From positions 3,092,281-3,156,280 of the forward strand of contig NZ_LIYD01000005.1 of NCBI RefSeq assembly GCF_001278115.1: a stretch of 64,000 bases of DNA. Direction: 5' to 3'. The notes under the pieces are model-generated. The model was not told the DNA's origin. It worked only from the letters and a program-made list of their open reading frames with translations, and made no database searches. Below are positions 7,397 through 16,736 of this stretch, piece by piece. The position numbers and the translations under genes were made by a program. The DNA is from Flavobacterium akiainvivens. Lineage in GTDB: Bacteria > Bacteroidota > Bacteroidia > Flavobacteriales > Flavobacteriaceae. The stretch's first letter is position 1. Each line of letters starts with the position of its first letter.

Positions 7397-9962
7397 AAAA
7401 ATTTGCGCCATCGCGCACCTGTACATAGCTGTTGCCCTGGGTAATGATATCCTGCACGGCAACCACAGGCTGGGGTAAAGCCGCATTTGCCAACGCTATT
7501 TTGCCTGCTAACTCATCAACGTTAAGTTGCTGCTGCGCGATTTCGCGCGATACTATGCCCCCATTGGCAAAATAATTGGGCGCTGTGCTACCCCCTGCCG
7601 GAAAGGCATTATTAAAGGCCATAAAGTGGCGGGCAGCATTGCGGTTCATTACACCAATAAGTTCACCCTGTTCGGCTTCAAAACGGGTGCCGTCTGCCCC
7701 GGTAAAGAGCGTACCGCCGGCGCTGTGGCGGTTGCCGCCTACCTGTACAAGGCCACCCTGCTCAAATTTAGGTTGCTTAGATGATGTAATTTTAGCTACA
7801 TTACGCAAGCCTGTTGCCGTAACCGTGGCGGCGGCAACATAGTTAAACGGCGGCGGCGATGCTGCCAGCGCCTTAGTAGCAGCCTGGTAAGTATCAATTA
7901 ACGCCGCAGCGGCAGAAAACGCCTTGCCTGCCTTGCTTTCCTTGCCAAATATCTCGGCCATCTGGCTATAGCTTTGGCTGGCCATTTGTAGTTTGTTGTC
8001 TAAACGGGCTTTTTCTATATCGCGTATGTTTTGCTCCTTTTGCTTAACGGCCTCGGTTTCAAGCGCGTTATATTGTTCCTGGGTAATTTTCTTGTCTTCC
8101 AGCTGTTGCTTAAGGGTTTCTATATATGCCTGGTGGTGTGCCTCTTCGGTTATAACCTGTGCATCATATTCGGTTTGTGCTTTTTCCAGCCTCGCCTGAT
8201 ATTCTTCTTCAGCCTTTGCAGCTTCATCTGCCCTTTTTTGTTGTTTTTTAGCTGCTTCTTTCTCTTCTGTGGCCGCCGTAAAATCTTTGAGCTTTTGATT
8301 ATTCTGTGCAATGGCTTCCTCATGTTCTGCATGCATTGCCTCAACTTCCTTAAGATACTGAAGTTCTTCGGTAGACATTTGCACAAGGTTATTACCCTTT
8401 GCCTTGAGCAAATCATCATCAATCTTCAGTTCTTTTGCAAGCTGTTCTTCTTTCTTTTTTAAATTTCCCGCTAATCTTTCGTTTTCTTTTACAACAAGTT
8501 CTTCATCAATCTTTTCAGCATTTTCAAACAGGCTTTTACTGCGCTGCAATTCCAGGTCAAGTTGTGCTTTTGCAAAGCGGTTGGTTATGTCGAACATGTT
8601 TTGCTGACTCTGGGTGTTAATGTTTTCTTCGGCTATCTGAAACTCAAGTGTGGTAATTTTCTTAAGGCGCAACTGCTCTTTTAGCAGCGCGATGGATTTA
8701 GTTGCATAATCTTCTTCATACTTTAGCTGCTGTGCAAGGGTTTTGCCCCGGGTACCGCTTTCGGCTACAAACAGGTCCAGCAGCTGCCTTTGGCGTTCCA
8801 GGGCTTTGTCATACTGCTTTTGGCGGGTAGCTTCGGCTTCGCGGGCAGCGGCAGCATCCTGTGCTTTTACCTGGTCTCTTACGGATTTTTCATCGGCTGA
8901 CTGGCGTTTTTTTATGGTAACTTCTTCATCTACAATGCGCTGTTTTTCTACTTTGGCATCCTGAAGCGTTTTAAGCTCCTCGGCCGTTATGCCCCTGGTT
9001 TCCTGCAATTTTGCAATTTGCGCAGCGGTACCGTTTTCCAGTATCAGCATTTCATCATCACTCAGTTTCTTTTCCTGTTGCAGTTTAGCCTGTGCTATGC
9101 GGTAGGCTTCTTCGCTAAGGTGCCTGCGCTGGTTGTAGTTTTCCTGCTCTACTGCGGCAGCATCCTGAAGGGCTTTAATACGTTCTTTTTCGCTAAGGGT
9201 TTGATCGCGGCTTTTGGCAATAAGCTGGTCTACCTGCTTTTTAGCGGTATTGTTTAACTCTTCCTGAAGTATCATTTCGCTGTTGAGCCTTGACTGGGCC
9301 TGTGCAATTTTTTCGAGCCCCTGTGCCGCATCATCTGTAGCGCCAGTTAGCTTGCCCAGCCAGCCGGCAATTGCTTCTATACCGCCGGCCAATAGCTCTA
9401 TGGGCTTATTAACCCACTCTATTACAGGAGCAAGCGCCGCAAAAGCTTTTTGCATGGCGTTTGTAAGGGGTGTAAAGTTTAAAAGCTTATCGATTACAAA
9501 GCCTATGATAGATAAGAAAGCTCCCAGGGGGTTTGCCTTAATGGCGGCACCCATGCCTTTTATGCCGGTGGTCATGCCTTCTACCGCACCTTTAAATAGT
9601 TTGCCGGTACCGCCCGCCTCTTTGGCCCTTGAAAGAAAATCGCCCAGGCCGCCGTTAAAAATATTTATGCTGTTAAAAGCTTCGCCCAGACGGGTTTTAA
9701 AATCGTTAAAAGTGGCACCCATCTTTTCGGTTTGGCCCATGTGTGCCGCTATGGCGTTGCTCTGCTCTTCATAGGCCCGGGTGAGGCTTTTAAGCACGGC
9801 TTCGTTACGGATAAATTCTGCCGAACTTTCCTTGCCTTTTTTTGCAAGCTTTTCCTGCCGCTCCATAAGGGCTTCCATTTCTTTTTTTGTATCCTGTGCC
9901 GCTTTTACCAGGTTTTTGGTATCGAAATCAAGCTCGGCCAGAATTATTTTGTCTTTTGCCAT
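7395..9962 (-). CDS. Phage tail tape measure protein
   Basis: An 855-residue protein. The N-terminal third has hydrophobic, glycine-rich membrane-active segments (KGMGAAIKANPLGAFLSIIGFVI around residue 140, then IEAIAGWLGKLTG). Residues 215-690 are a long charged coiled coil rich in E, K, Q and A. The C-terminal region changes to a glycine-rich pattern with FEQGGLVQVGGNRHSAGGT and ELIGVMNRNAARHF, as in many Bacteroidota phage tape measure proteins. Such proteins set tail length and help DNA cross the membrane. Its ATG overlaps the stop of the upstream gene by one base. No peptidase domain is evident. Confidence 0.85.
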   Translation of the reverse strand: MAKDKIILAELDFDTKNLVKAAQDTKKEMEALMERQEKLAKKGKESSAEFIRNEAVLKSLTRAYEEQSNAIAAHMGQTEKMGATFNDFKTRLGEAFNSINIFNGGLGDFLSRAKEAGGTGKLFKGAVEGMTTGIKGMGAAIKANPLGAFLSIIGFVIDKLLNFTPLTNAMQKAFAALAPVIEWVNKPIELLAGGIEAIAGWLGKLTGATDDAAQGLEKIAQAQSRLNSEMILQEELNNTAKKQVDQLIAKSRDQTLSEKERIKALQDAAAVEQENYNQRRHLSEEAYRIAQAKLQQEKKLSDDEMLILENGTAAQIAKLQETRGITAEELKTLQDAKVEKQRIVDEEVTIKKRQSADEKSVRDQVKAQDAAAAREAEATRQKQYDKALERQRQLLDLFVAESGTRGKTLAQQLKYEEDYATKSIALLKEQLRLKKITTLEFQIAEENINTQSQQNMFDITNRFAKAQLDLELQRSKSLFENAEKIDEELVVKENERLAGNLKKKEEQLAKELKIDDDLLKAKGNNLVQMSTEELQYLKEVEAMHAEHEEAIAQNNQKLKDFTAATEEKEAAKKQQKRADEAAKAEEEYQARLEKAQTEYDAQVITEEAHHQAYIETLKQQLEDKKITQEQYNALETEAVKQKEQNIRDIEKARLDNKLQMASQSYSQMAEIFGKESKAGKAFSAAAALIDTYQAATKALAASPPPFNYVAAATVTATGLRNVAKITSSKQPKFEQGGLVQVGGNRHSAGGTLFTGADGTRFEAEQGELIGVMNRNAARHFMAFNNAFPAGGSTAPNYFANGGIVSREIAQQQLNVDELAGKIALANAALPQPVVAVQDIITQGNSYVQVRDGANF

Positions 9963-10252
9963 TATGCTATGGTTATGCTTAAAATATTGCTTTCAAGGCT
10001 TATGGTTTTGGCTACATTATTTACTGTCATGCTTATGGTATAACTGCCCGGCGTGGGGTATACGACAGTATATTCATAATTAGAAATTTTAGTAACCGTG
10101 GCCCCCGCTGCGGCGAGTGTAAAGGTGTAGGCATCGAGCCGGTAAAGTGTATCGAGCCAAACGGTTAGGGGCAGGTTAACGGCAGCCGTTTTTTCTATCT
10201 GGCCAAAGCCGAAACTTATGGCGGGCAATGTGTGGGTTAAGGCATGTATCAT
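9962..10252 (-). CDS. Small Ig/PKD-like phage tail protein
   Basis: A 96-residue protein with the spacing of a single immunoglobulin-like or PKD-like beta sandwich: AGATVTKISNYEYTVVYPTPGSYTISMTV. It overlaps the upstream gene by four bases and the tape measure start by one base. A surface adhesion or tail accessory role is likely by analogy with Ig-like domains on phage tails. Confidence 0.6.
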   Translation of the reverse strand: MIHALTHTLPAISFGFGQIEKTAAVNLPLTVWLDTLYRLDAYTFTLAAAGATVTKISNYEYTVVYPTPGSYTISMTVNNVAKTISLESNILSITIA

Positions 10253-12480
10253 GGTATAATGGTGGTGTTAGATGGAATAGTAATATCTACACTATTAGAG
10301 TTGTAGCCACCTGCCTGTAGCCTTATGCTAAAGTTGCCCGGCGGGGTAGAATCATAAAAACGGGGATTATTGTTAGCACCCAGCGGAAAGTTAGATGCCG
10401 TTTCAAAACCGTTTTGCGATACCTGAAGGTTAACAATTGATGCCATTACATTGAGGTCGAAATAAATACGCACCGTATGGTTTTGCACCTCTACTTTTGT
10501 AATGGCTATGGGCTGTTGCGGCTCGAAGGCATCGAGCCCGGGCTGTATGCGCACCAGTTCGCACTGTGTAGGCCTGCCCGGCAGGTAATTATTTATTTTA
10601 TTGAGAATAAAGTAAGAACCCAGTTGCTCTATATAATAAAGTTTGCGAAAGTCAAGATTGGCAATATCTACATCAGTAAGCCATAATTGTGCTGTAACCA
10701 CCTGTGCATTTTGTAATATGCCCCGCATGGGCCCATAGTAATCCTGCAAAATATCTTCAAAAGGGAGTTTCCAAAAGCTCTCTGCCCAATATGCATCATT
10801 TGCGCCTATATCCTGCACTGATGGGGAGCGCAGTACAATTATTTCATTGCGTTCTATAGCCCGCATAAAATAATACCGCTTGTCGAGCGCTTTGTATTTT
10901 ACTGGCTCTTCACCCTCTGCGGGGTTTTCTACGGTTTCTTTTTCAAACATGCGGTACACACGGCTGTCGCGGTTTATGTATTTAATAGCATAGCGGTCCG
11001 GGCTGTATATTTTGCTTTTTACTACATCGCGGCTTTCCGGCTGGTTGGCATTTGCCGCCTCCAGGTAGTAATCGCTGTGCGTGGCTTCTTTATCGCTGTA
11101 GTTGTAGCGAAACCAGTTGCGCTGTGCATAGCTGCCATAAATATAGTTTTCGCTTATTTTTTTACTGAACTTTTTGCTCCAGTCAACCGGTGCATTGTCC
11201 TGCAAAATTTCGTGCAGGGTAAGAAATTCATAGCTGTTAGTGTATTTATCTTTAAACAGGGTCAGGCCAAAGCGGTGCACTATTTCGTTTACAAAATCGC
11301 GGATTGAAAAATCGGCAAGGGCCGCCTTAAAATCATACTCATTTTGGTTAATGCGTATAAACTCCAGGTTAAATTCCTGTTGGTTTCCTACAAGCGCAAA
11401 GCCTCCTGCCGAAGTTTCGTTTGAAGCTTTAGTAACAACAATACAAATACTGTCCTGGGCATTAAGGTATATAGTACGTTCTGCATTAAAGGTGGCCTGG
11501 TGCTGTATTTCGTCCATCAGGAGCTTAAACTGCGGCACCATGTGCGGCTGTAATACAGGCACATTTTTTCCAATATATACCTTGCTCCTTTTATGAGTAC
11601 CAAAAGCGCTTATAGAATTAAAACTGCCCGAAACCACCACTTTGTAATAGCCAGATTGTTCTACTTTTATATGGCGGTTGTTTAAAAGCATAACATCTGT
11701 GGGAGACTGGTTGGGGTATCCTACATGATAAAAGCCAATATTGCTACCGGGTGCCGCACTGCCATCATAACCATATTCTGTAGGTTCAAAGAGCGTTTGC
11801 GGAGCATCGCCGGTAATCATGCCCTGCGGGTAGGTCATCCACAGGTTTTTAAAATTTTCTGTATTAAACACGCTGCCGGTACACGTTGCCTGATGCTCTG
11901 TAAAAATTTTATCCCACAGCCAGGCTACGTTTACAGATGGCACCAAATATTCAACATTTGGCTGTGGATAGTACAAAGAGCCCGGTTCCGGATTTACATC
12001 TCCCGTGCGGCCATTATAATCAGCCAGTATATAGCGGTATTTTTTGCCGGCTGCCGGGTTCCAGGAAGTAATTACGGTATCTATATCTTTTGTGTGGTTA
12101 AGCTCTTCAAGGTTAAGGTCGCCCAGGGATTTGTTTTCTATGGCCTTGTAAAGGTCTATAATACCGTCATAAATAACACATTCATAGCTGTCGCCGCCAT
12201 CGGTTATTTGCGCCCAGCCGTTGTATACAAAGCATTCGCCGGTATGGCCGTACAGGCTGCACGGGGTTTTTTGGTACGGAATGGTACTGGTGTTGCCCGG
12301 CAGGGTAAGAAACTCCATAAGCTTAACGTTATGGGCGGTTTTGGGCAGGCTGAACTTATTGGTATAGCCGGCCTGGCGGTTTTGCAGGCTGGCAATGTCA
12401 TTTACCTGCCGGGTTTGGGCAATTACCTGCCCGGGAGGGAGGTCTGCCTGCTCGCCGTTTATGTATAATATGAGGGACAC
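10249..12480 (-). CDS. Large tail/baseplate protein of the Bacteroidota siphophage type
   Basis: A 743-residue protein whose start, SLILYINGEQADLPPG followed by NDIASLQNRQAGYTNKFSLP, is a signature of a large tail protein found in many Bacteroidota phages. The middle holds a long carbohydrate-binding-like beta region, and the C-terminus an FN3/Ig-like domain (ITKVEVQNHTVRIYFDLNV, NFSIRLQAGGYNSNSVDI). Probably distal tail or baseplate hub. It is encoded two genes upstream of the tape measure gene, the reverse of the usual order. No catalytic motif was seen. Confidence 0.65.
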   Translation of the reverse strand: MSLILYINGEQADLPPGQVIAQTRQVNDIASLQNRQAGYTNKFSLPKTAHNVKLMEFLTLPGNTSTIPYQKTPCSLYGHTGECFVYNGWAQITDGGDSYECVIYDGIIDLYKAIENKSLGDLNLEELNHTKDIDTVITSWNPAAGKKYRYILADYNGRTGDVNPEPGSLYYPQPNVEYLVPSVNVAWLWDKIFTEHQATCTGSVFNTENFKNLWMTYPQGMITGDAPQTLFEPTEYGYDGSAAPGSNIGFYHVGYPNQSPTDVMLLNNRHIKVEQSGYYKVVVSGSFNSISAFGTHKRSKVYIGKNVPVLQPHMVPQFKLLMDEIQHQATFNAERTIYLNAQDSICIVVTKASNETSAGGFALVGNQQEFNLEFIRINQNEYDFKAALADFSIRDFVNEIVHRFGLTLFKDKYTNSYEFLTLHEILQDNAPVDWSKKFSKKISENYIYGSYAQRNWFRYNYSDKEATHSDYYLEAANANQPESRDVVKSKIYSPDRYAIKYINRDSRVYRMFEKETVENPAEGEEPVKYKALDKRYYFMRAIERNEIIVLRSPSVQDIGANDAYWAESFWKLPFEDILQDYYGPMRGILQNAQVVTAQLWLTDVDIANLDFRKLYYIEQLGSYFILNKINNYLPGRPTQCELVRIQPGLDAFEPQQPIAITKVEVQNHTVRIYFDLNVMASIVNLQVSQNGFETASNFPLGANNNPRFYDSTPPGNFSIRLQAGGYNSNSVDITIPSNTTIIP

Positions 12481-12508
12481 ATTTTAGGGTTTGGGAAATA
12501 TTTTAGTC

Positions 12509-12600
12509 GAAAGTCAAAAGTCATAAAGTTGTAAAGTAGCTTCGATGCACTAATCTTTATGACTTTTGACCTTTGACTTTTGACCTTTGACTTTTGACTC
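12509..12600. repeat. Inverted repeat and short tandem repeat
   Basis: A perfect 16-bp inverted repeat (12513-12528 with 12555-12570, GTCAAAAGTCATAAAG) is followed by tandem copies of a CTTTTGACCTTTGA unit up to the stop of the next gene. Related AAAGTCAAAAGTC sequence occurs near 36.6 kb. It lies between two tail genes and may act as an RNA hairpin. Confidence 0.7.
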
Positions 12601-13761
12601 TTAAAGCGTTTGTGCATACCGCACCGGCAGCTCTATATCAAACATAAAATTCGTAAGGGGTTCCCGGGGATTTTTAATGCGGGCGCTTGTGGTTTTAAGG
12701 CTTACCTCAACCCAGTGGCGGTAGCTGCTCTGGCTGTAGGGCTTGCCGGTAAAGAGGTAAATTTTGGGGCTGTCTAAAATGCCCTGCACTATGCGGCTTT
12801 CGTTTTCGGTAAGGAGTTCTGCCACTACTTTAAGGGTATCAATACTTTCTTTGCCTATTTGTGTGGTACGGGCAAAGGTATCGCCCAGGTTGTTGTTATC
12901 GCGGTCGAGCTCGCCGAGCGATTTTGTAGCGCGGTCTATGCTGTAGGTATCTTCAAACAGCCAGTAGCTGTAGCCGCCCTGTGCATTGAGCCACTTGAGG
13001 TATATGCCGCATTTGTAGGGCATTTTTTCGAGGTGGATAAACGGGTCTTTATCGGTGTCTTCTTCATAACGCTTAATGCGCAGGCGGTTGTAGCCCACGG
13101 CAAGGGGCAGGAGGTCTTCGAGCGATTCATCGGTACGGCCATCGCTTACAAACAGGCGGGTGCCATAAGCACCAAGGGAGGGAAATTCCTGCTGCAAAAG
13201 GTTGGTTTCGTTTTTAAGGGTTAGCCCCGTTATACTGGCGTAAAACGGAATATCAAACGGATAGCCCTGCCAATATTTTAAGTAATAGCTGTTTGCCGTG
13301 CCGGCCATAAACGGCGAAAGCACATAGGTATTGCTAACCACATATTCAAACGGATCGCCCAGCTGCTGCACGCCTGCCAGCCATGAGAGGGTAACGGTGT
13401 GGGTTTCGGGGGTTTCAACACCGGGCAGGTATACTTTTATTTGCACCAGGCGCTGTAAAAACACGCGGTTAGACACGTAGTACACAAAGGTATCTGCATT
13501 GGCAGCGTCTATTTGCGGCTGTACGGTATCTTCAAAATTATTGCGGTTTATAAGCGCCGCCACATAGGGCCTGAAGTTAAAGAAAAACCAGCCGTTTGGG
13601 TCGGGGTACAGCCTTATGGGCATAGCGGCGGTGCCAATGGTAAGGCCTGTAATTTCGCTATACAAAGGGGTTGTGGTAGTGGTACTGTAGTAGCGTATTA
13701 TGAGGTTGTTAAACGCCATGTACAGGCTGCGCTGGGTTACAGCGGTTGTAAACGTTATCAT
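12601..13761 (-). CDS. Phage tail protein, conserved in Bacteroidota siphophages
   Basis: A 386-residue, beta-rich protein with many aromatic residues (NGWFFFNFRPYVAALI, YYLKYWQGYPFDIPFY, YSYWLFEDTYSIDRAT) and a C-terminal block TNFMFDIELPVRY. It overlaps the upstream gene as ATGA and is followed, after a repeat, by the large tail protein gene. A distal tail (Dit-like) or tail tip role is likely from context; I cannot assign it more closely. Confidence 0.6.
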   Translation of the reverse strand: MITFTTAVTQRSLYMAFNNLIIRYYSTTTTTPLYSEITGLTIGTAAMPIRLYPDPNGWFFFNFRPYVAALINRNNFEDTVQPQIDAANADTFVYYVSNRVFLQRLVQIKVYLPGVETPETHTVTLSWLAGVQQLGDPFEYVVSNTYVLSPFMAGTANSYYLKYWQGYPFDIPFYASITGLTLKNETNLLQQEFPSLGAYGTRLFVSDGRTDESLEDLLPLAVGYNRLRIKRYEEDTDKDPFIHLEKMPYKCGIYLKWLNAQGGYSYWLFEDTYSIDRATKSLGELDRDNNNLGDTFARTTQIGKESIDTLKVVAELLTENESRIVQGILDSPKIYLFTGKPYSQSSYRHWVEVSLKTTSARIKNPREPLTNFMFDIELPVRYAQTL

Positions 13762-14210
13762 GCAGGGGTTAGGTATTGCAAAATCTCGGTGGTAAAGCCG
13801 GCAATGTAGGGCTGGCCGGCCTTATTAATAATTTGCTGTATGCGCTGCGGGGTGGCAACGCTGCGCACTATATCTTCATAGCCCGGGCGGGGTTTCCAGC
13901 CGTTTTTAGCAATTTTTCGCGCAATTAGGTAGGCAAGGCTCCCCAGGCTTATTTCGTTGCCCAGGCGCGCTGCTATGCCTTTTTGCTTAATCCATTGCAG
14001 TATGGCTTCACTGGGTGGCTGTTTGCCCGGCGGACGGCCTTGTATATAACCGTCTGCCACTATACTAAAGCCGTTGGGCAGCTGCTGCACCTGCACGGTT
14101 TTACCCCAGTTGCCTGTGGCTTCCATTCCGGAACTTTCGTATCTGGCTATGATTTCCTGCCGCAGGAGCTCAAATTCGGCCCGGAGTATTTGCTGTGCTT
14201 CACTGTTCAT
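13758..14210 (-). CDS. Putative head-tail/tail completion protein (HK97 gp10-like)
   Basis: About 150 residues from the start MNSEAQQILRAEFELLRQ. A longer upstream frame would overlap the previous gene by over 70 bases, so I chose the inner ATG. The segment RPPGKQPPSEAILQWIKQKGI followed by SLAYLIARKIAKNGWKPRPG is typical of small neck and tail completion proteins. It overlaps both neighbours, indicating translational coupling. Proteins of this type join tail to head. Confidence 0.5.
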   Translation of the reverse strand: MNSEAQQILRAEFELLRQEIIARYESSGMEATGNWGKTVQVQQLPNGFSIVADGYIQGRPPGKQPPSEAILQWIKQKGIAARLGNEISLGSLAYLIARKIAKNGWKPRPGYEDIVRSVATPQRIQQIINKAGQPYIAGFTTEILQYLTPA

Positions 14211-14652
14211 GGCTGTAGGGTATGCGGATTGTGTAGGTGCACAGCAGGCCGTCCATATTGGCATCGAGGGCATCGGTAACGTCTACGTTTTCCCATTGCT
14301 GCACCTCAGCGCCGGTGCAGGCCAGGCTGTTGCCCAGTGCGTTGAACTCGGCCAGCAGCGGCTCTATGTTTTGGGTGTATTTTGAGGTTTCGGCTGTACC
14401 GGCCTCTGCAAAATAATGCTGCCCATAGGCGCTGTGCTTTACTAAAAAGAACTTGCCGGTGTAGCTGTGGGCTATTATTTTGGTTGCCGTACTGTTGTAT
14501 TCGGCCGTGCGGTTGGTAAATTCGTGCAGCAGGAAGATTTTATTTTCTTCGAGTGTGCCGTCGAGCAGGTTGAGGGCGGCTTTCTTGCCGTAATGGTATT
14601 CCATCTGCCGGTCTGTGGCCAGGGCGTGGAGTATGCGGACGATGTCGGTCAT
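14200..14652 (-). CDS. Putative tail terminator-like phage protein
   Basis: A 150-residue alpha/beta protein beginning MTDIVRILHALATDRQMEY and ending LLCTYTIRIPYSHEQ. It is the first gene of the tail operon and overlaps the tail completion gene. A protein of this length next to a gp10-like gene fits a tail terminator, but the match is by position and size only. Confidence 0.45.
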   Translation of the reverse strand: MTDIVRILHALATDRQMEYHYGKKAALNLLDGTLEENKIFLLHEFTNRTAEYNSTATKIIAHSYTGKFFLVKHSAYGQHYFAEAGTAETSKYTQNIEPLLAEFNALGNSLACTGAEVQQWENVDVTDALDANMDGLLCTYTIRIPYSHEQ

Positions 14653-15020
14653 TTTTGTTGTGGATTTGTTTATGGGTTATTTGGTAATTTGTCCTTCGGC
14701 AGGCTTAGGATGACTGCAAACTGCTACCTGATATCTGCCTACTGTACCCAGGGCGTTGCCCGGGGCTAATGTGCGCGACCCTTTCAGGGTAACGGGATTG
14801 TTTGAATTTTAAGGGTGTGAGTGGATTCCCCTCTTGTGGAGGGGTGGCGAAGCCGGGGTGGGTCTTTCTTCAGGGATAATGTTGCCCACCCCGCCCTGCG
14901 TCCCGATAGCTATCGGGACCTCCGGGAGGAGGGGAATAGCTTCACTCGGGTGTGCTGACTCAACAAATTGGGCGTTACCAAACTGATAATCCCTTATTTT
15001 TGCACTAAAATTTCCTCAGT
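14653..15020. repeat. REP-like repeat cluster
   Basis: It holds GGCGTTGCCCGGGGC, CGACCCTTTCAGGGT, a CCCCTCTTGTGGAGGGGTGGCG unit, its inverted partner, CCCGATAGCTATCGGGA and the TAGCTTCACTC end unit, then a -7-like TATTTTTG at 14995-15002. No gene is supported until the plus-strand ATG. Confidence 0.75.
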
Positions 15021-15542
15021 ATGAGTTTTAAACTAAATCTTCTGAAGTCGCACTGGCTTGGCGGTGTAAAAGATGCGCAGGACGACCTTTGCTCCCACGG
15101 GTTTGTGTATGCCGAAATAGGTGGCGAAGTTTTGTGCAATGATACCGACTTTGAAGCTACTACCAGCGCGGCTGCACTACACCTTATGCGAACACTTAAA
15201 CAGGATTATGAACCCGGTATGTTTGCCGGGCAGCTCCTGCCCTGCTGCGGACATTTTATAATTCCGGCCGATGACTTACTACGAGCCGATGTATACGGAT
15301 GCCCCAGCGGTATTGACTGGCATGTTACACATCTTGACGGTTTTGTAACCCTTACCTCTGAAAAAGGAGCTAAGGCAACATTAATTTTTGAGCATTATAA
15401 AGACGAGATACTGGCTTTTGCCGATAGTGTAGAGGCATTCTATAAGGCATCTTTACCCAGAAACATCCCTACCGATGATTTTGACCGTAACTGCTATCAG
15501 GCTTTTTGGAACGAATGGCGGATTTTGAGGGAGGGCTTTTAA
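15021..15542 (+). CDS. Hypothetical cytosolic protein in the phage region
   Basis: A 173-residue soluble protein (start MSFKLNLLKSHWLGGVKDAQ) with an acidic, aromatic-rich composition and a central GQLLPCCGHFIIPADD. No signal peptide or known motif. A TATTTTTG element lies 18 bases upstream. It is followed closely by a small membrane protein gene and is transcribed against the phage genes. Size and isolation would fit an immunity-type cargo protein, but nothing specific supports that. Confidence 0.6.
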   Translation: MSFKLNLLKSHWLGGVKDAQDDLCSHGFVYAEIGGEVLCNDTDFEATTSAAALHLMRTLKQDYEPGMFAGQLLPCCGHFIIPADDLLRADVYGCPSGIDWHVTHLDGFVTLTSEKGAKATLIFEHYKDEILAFADSVEAFYKASLPRNIPTDDFDRNCYQAFWNEWRILREGF

Positions 15543-15554
15543 TTTTACATTGAC

Positions 15555-15722
15555 ATGAAAAAACACCGAAAACTGATTGGCATAACGGCTATATTATCAG
15601 GCTTTGTGCTTAACGGATTGGGCTGGACGGTTTTGCCGGGCCCGTTTATGGGTACTGTAGCATTGATTTTAGGCCCCTGCCTTATTTTTGGTGGGATTTT
15701 TTACCTGCTGGTTATGCGTTAA
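15555..15722 (+). CDS. Small two-helix membrane protein
   Basis: A 55-residue protein starting MKKHRKLIGITAILSGFVLN, with two hydrophobic helices (residues 7-25 and 31-53) joined by a short GP-containing turn. It begins 12 bases after the previous stop and so is likely co-transcribed with it. Similar tiny membrane proteins are common in Bacteroidota; function unknown. Confidence 0.6.
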   Translation: MKKHRKLIGITAILSGFVLNGLGWTVLPGPFMGTVALILGPCLIFGGIFYLLVMR

Positions 15723-16136
15723 TTACCTAAAGGCGAAGATGCTGTTGTAGAGATTCCTCAACTCCGCTAAAGCTTCGTTCGGACACGAGGGTAAAGCCCG
15801 ACTGGCGAAGCAATGACAAACCACCCCGCCCTACGGGCACCCCTCCGGGAGAAGGGGAATAGCTTCACTCTTGCCCTAAAAAAGATTGCTTCGTCGTGCC
15901 TCCTCGCAATGACAGTGCGTGAAAAACGCGGTGCGAAAACTGGTGTCTGAAAATCAGCACGCGAGACAGATTTAATCTGTTTTTACTGCCCTTTATCCCC
16001 TGGCTAAAGCCAGGGGCAAATTATACATTGGGCTAAAGCCAGGGGCAAACGTGCTGACTCGGATGCGAGACAGATTCAATCTGTCTCTACTGCAAACTGC
16101 CGCCTGCAAACTGCCTACTGTTCCCCCCTTCGGGGG
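15723..16136. repeat. REP-like repeat cluster
   Basis: The region contains the gene-free units seen elsewhere: a CGAAGCAATGACAAACC unit, CCCCGCCCTACGGGCACCCC with its partner, AAAAGATTGCTTCGTCGTGCC, two tandem copies of a GGCTAAAGCCAGGGGCAAA unit (15993-16050), and two GCGAGACAGATT(T/C)AATCTGT copies. Confidence 0.8.
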
Positions 16137-16682
16137 TTAGGGGGCTTGCCTACTCAATTTCTGATACTCTGCTTCTACATCGTTCTGGGCTTTGGTTTGT
16201 ACCAAAAGGCTGAAAATTTCGCCGTAAGGCTTGCGGCCCAGGTCAAACGGGTACTGGCCCAAGAGCTTGCCCAGCTGTATAAGCGGCAGGGTGTCAGAGT
16301 AGGGTTTTAGTTTATCGGCGCCGGCCATTTTCCAGAGGTGGGCATCGGTAGACTGAGAGGCCAAAAGGCGGCTTTCGGTTTCTATGATGCGGGTAAACTC
16401 GTTTACCATAAACTTACGGGCGGCAAAATACTCGGTTATGCGGGTGTTGGCAAAGGTTTTAGCACCGGCGCCAAAGCAAATTTCAAACAGCTGTTGTATG
16501 CCCTGCCAGCTGTTGACTTTTGGTAACTGGCGGATGCCGTATTTTACGTTGGCATAGGGCATGGTGTTAATGTCCATCTGCCGGCCGGCAAAGCTGTTTT
16601 TGGGTTTTAAATGCTCCAGGACAGCGTCATATTCAAGTGTGTTTTGCAGGGCTATGTATTGGCGTAAACGGATGTTTTTCAT
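16137..16682 (-). CDS. Putative tail assembly chaperone-like phage protein
   Basis: About 181 residues from MKNIRLRQYIALQNTLEYD. A longer frame would begin inside the divergent plus-strand promoter, so I chose the inner ATG. The protein is mainly helical with VNEFTRIIETESRLLAS and ends PYGEIFSLLVQTKAQNDVEAEYQKL. Position ahead of the tail terminator-like gene and helical composition fit a tail assembly chaperone, although the placement far from the tape measure is atypical. Confidence in the role is low. Confidence 0.5.
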   Translation of the reverse strand: MKNIRLRQYIALQNTLEYDAVLEHLKPKNSFAGRQMDINTMPYANVKYGIRQLPKVNSWQGIQQLFEICFGAGAKTFANTRITEYFAARKFMVNEFTRIIETESRLLASQSTDAHLWKMAGADKLKPYSDTLPLIQLGKLLGQYPFDLGRKPYGEIFSLLVQTKAQNDVEAEYQKLSRQAP

Positions 16683-16705
16683 GGTGTGATTTGTTGCTGA
16701 TTGTG

Positions 16706-16713
16706 TATATTTG
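16706..16713 (+). promoter_or_regulatory. -7 promoter element TATATTTG
   Basis: A perfect TAnnTTTG 23 bases upstream of the DUF4253-like gene, overlapping the region upstream of the divergent phage gene. No good -33 partner was found. Confidence 0.4.
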
Positions 16714-16736
16714 GCTAAACCATTAACCAATCTCTT

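Noticed and set aside
7527..10083. Several long plus-strand frames opposite the tape measure gene
   Set aside because: They are antisense shadows of a clear coiled-coil protein and have low-complexity translations.
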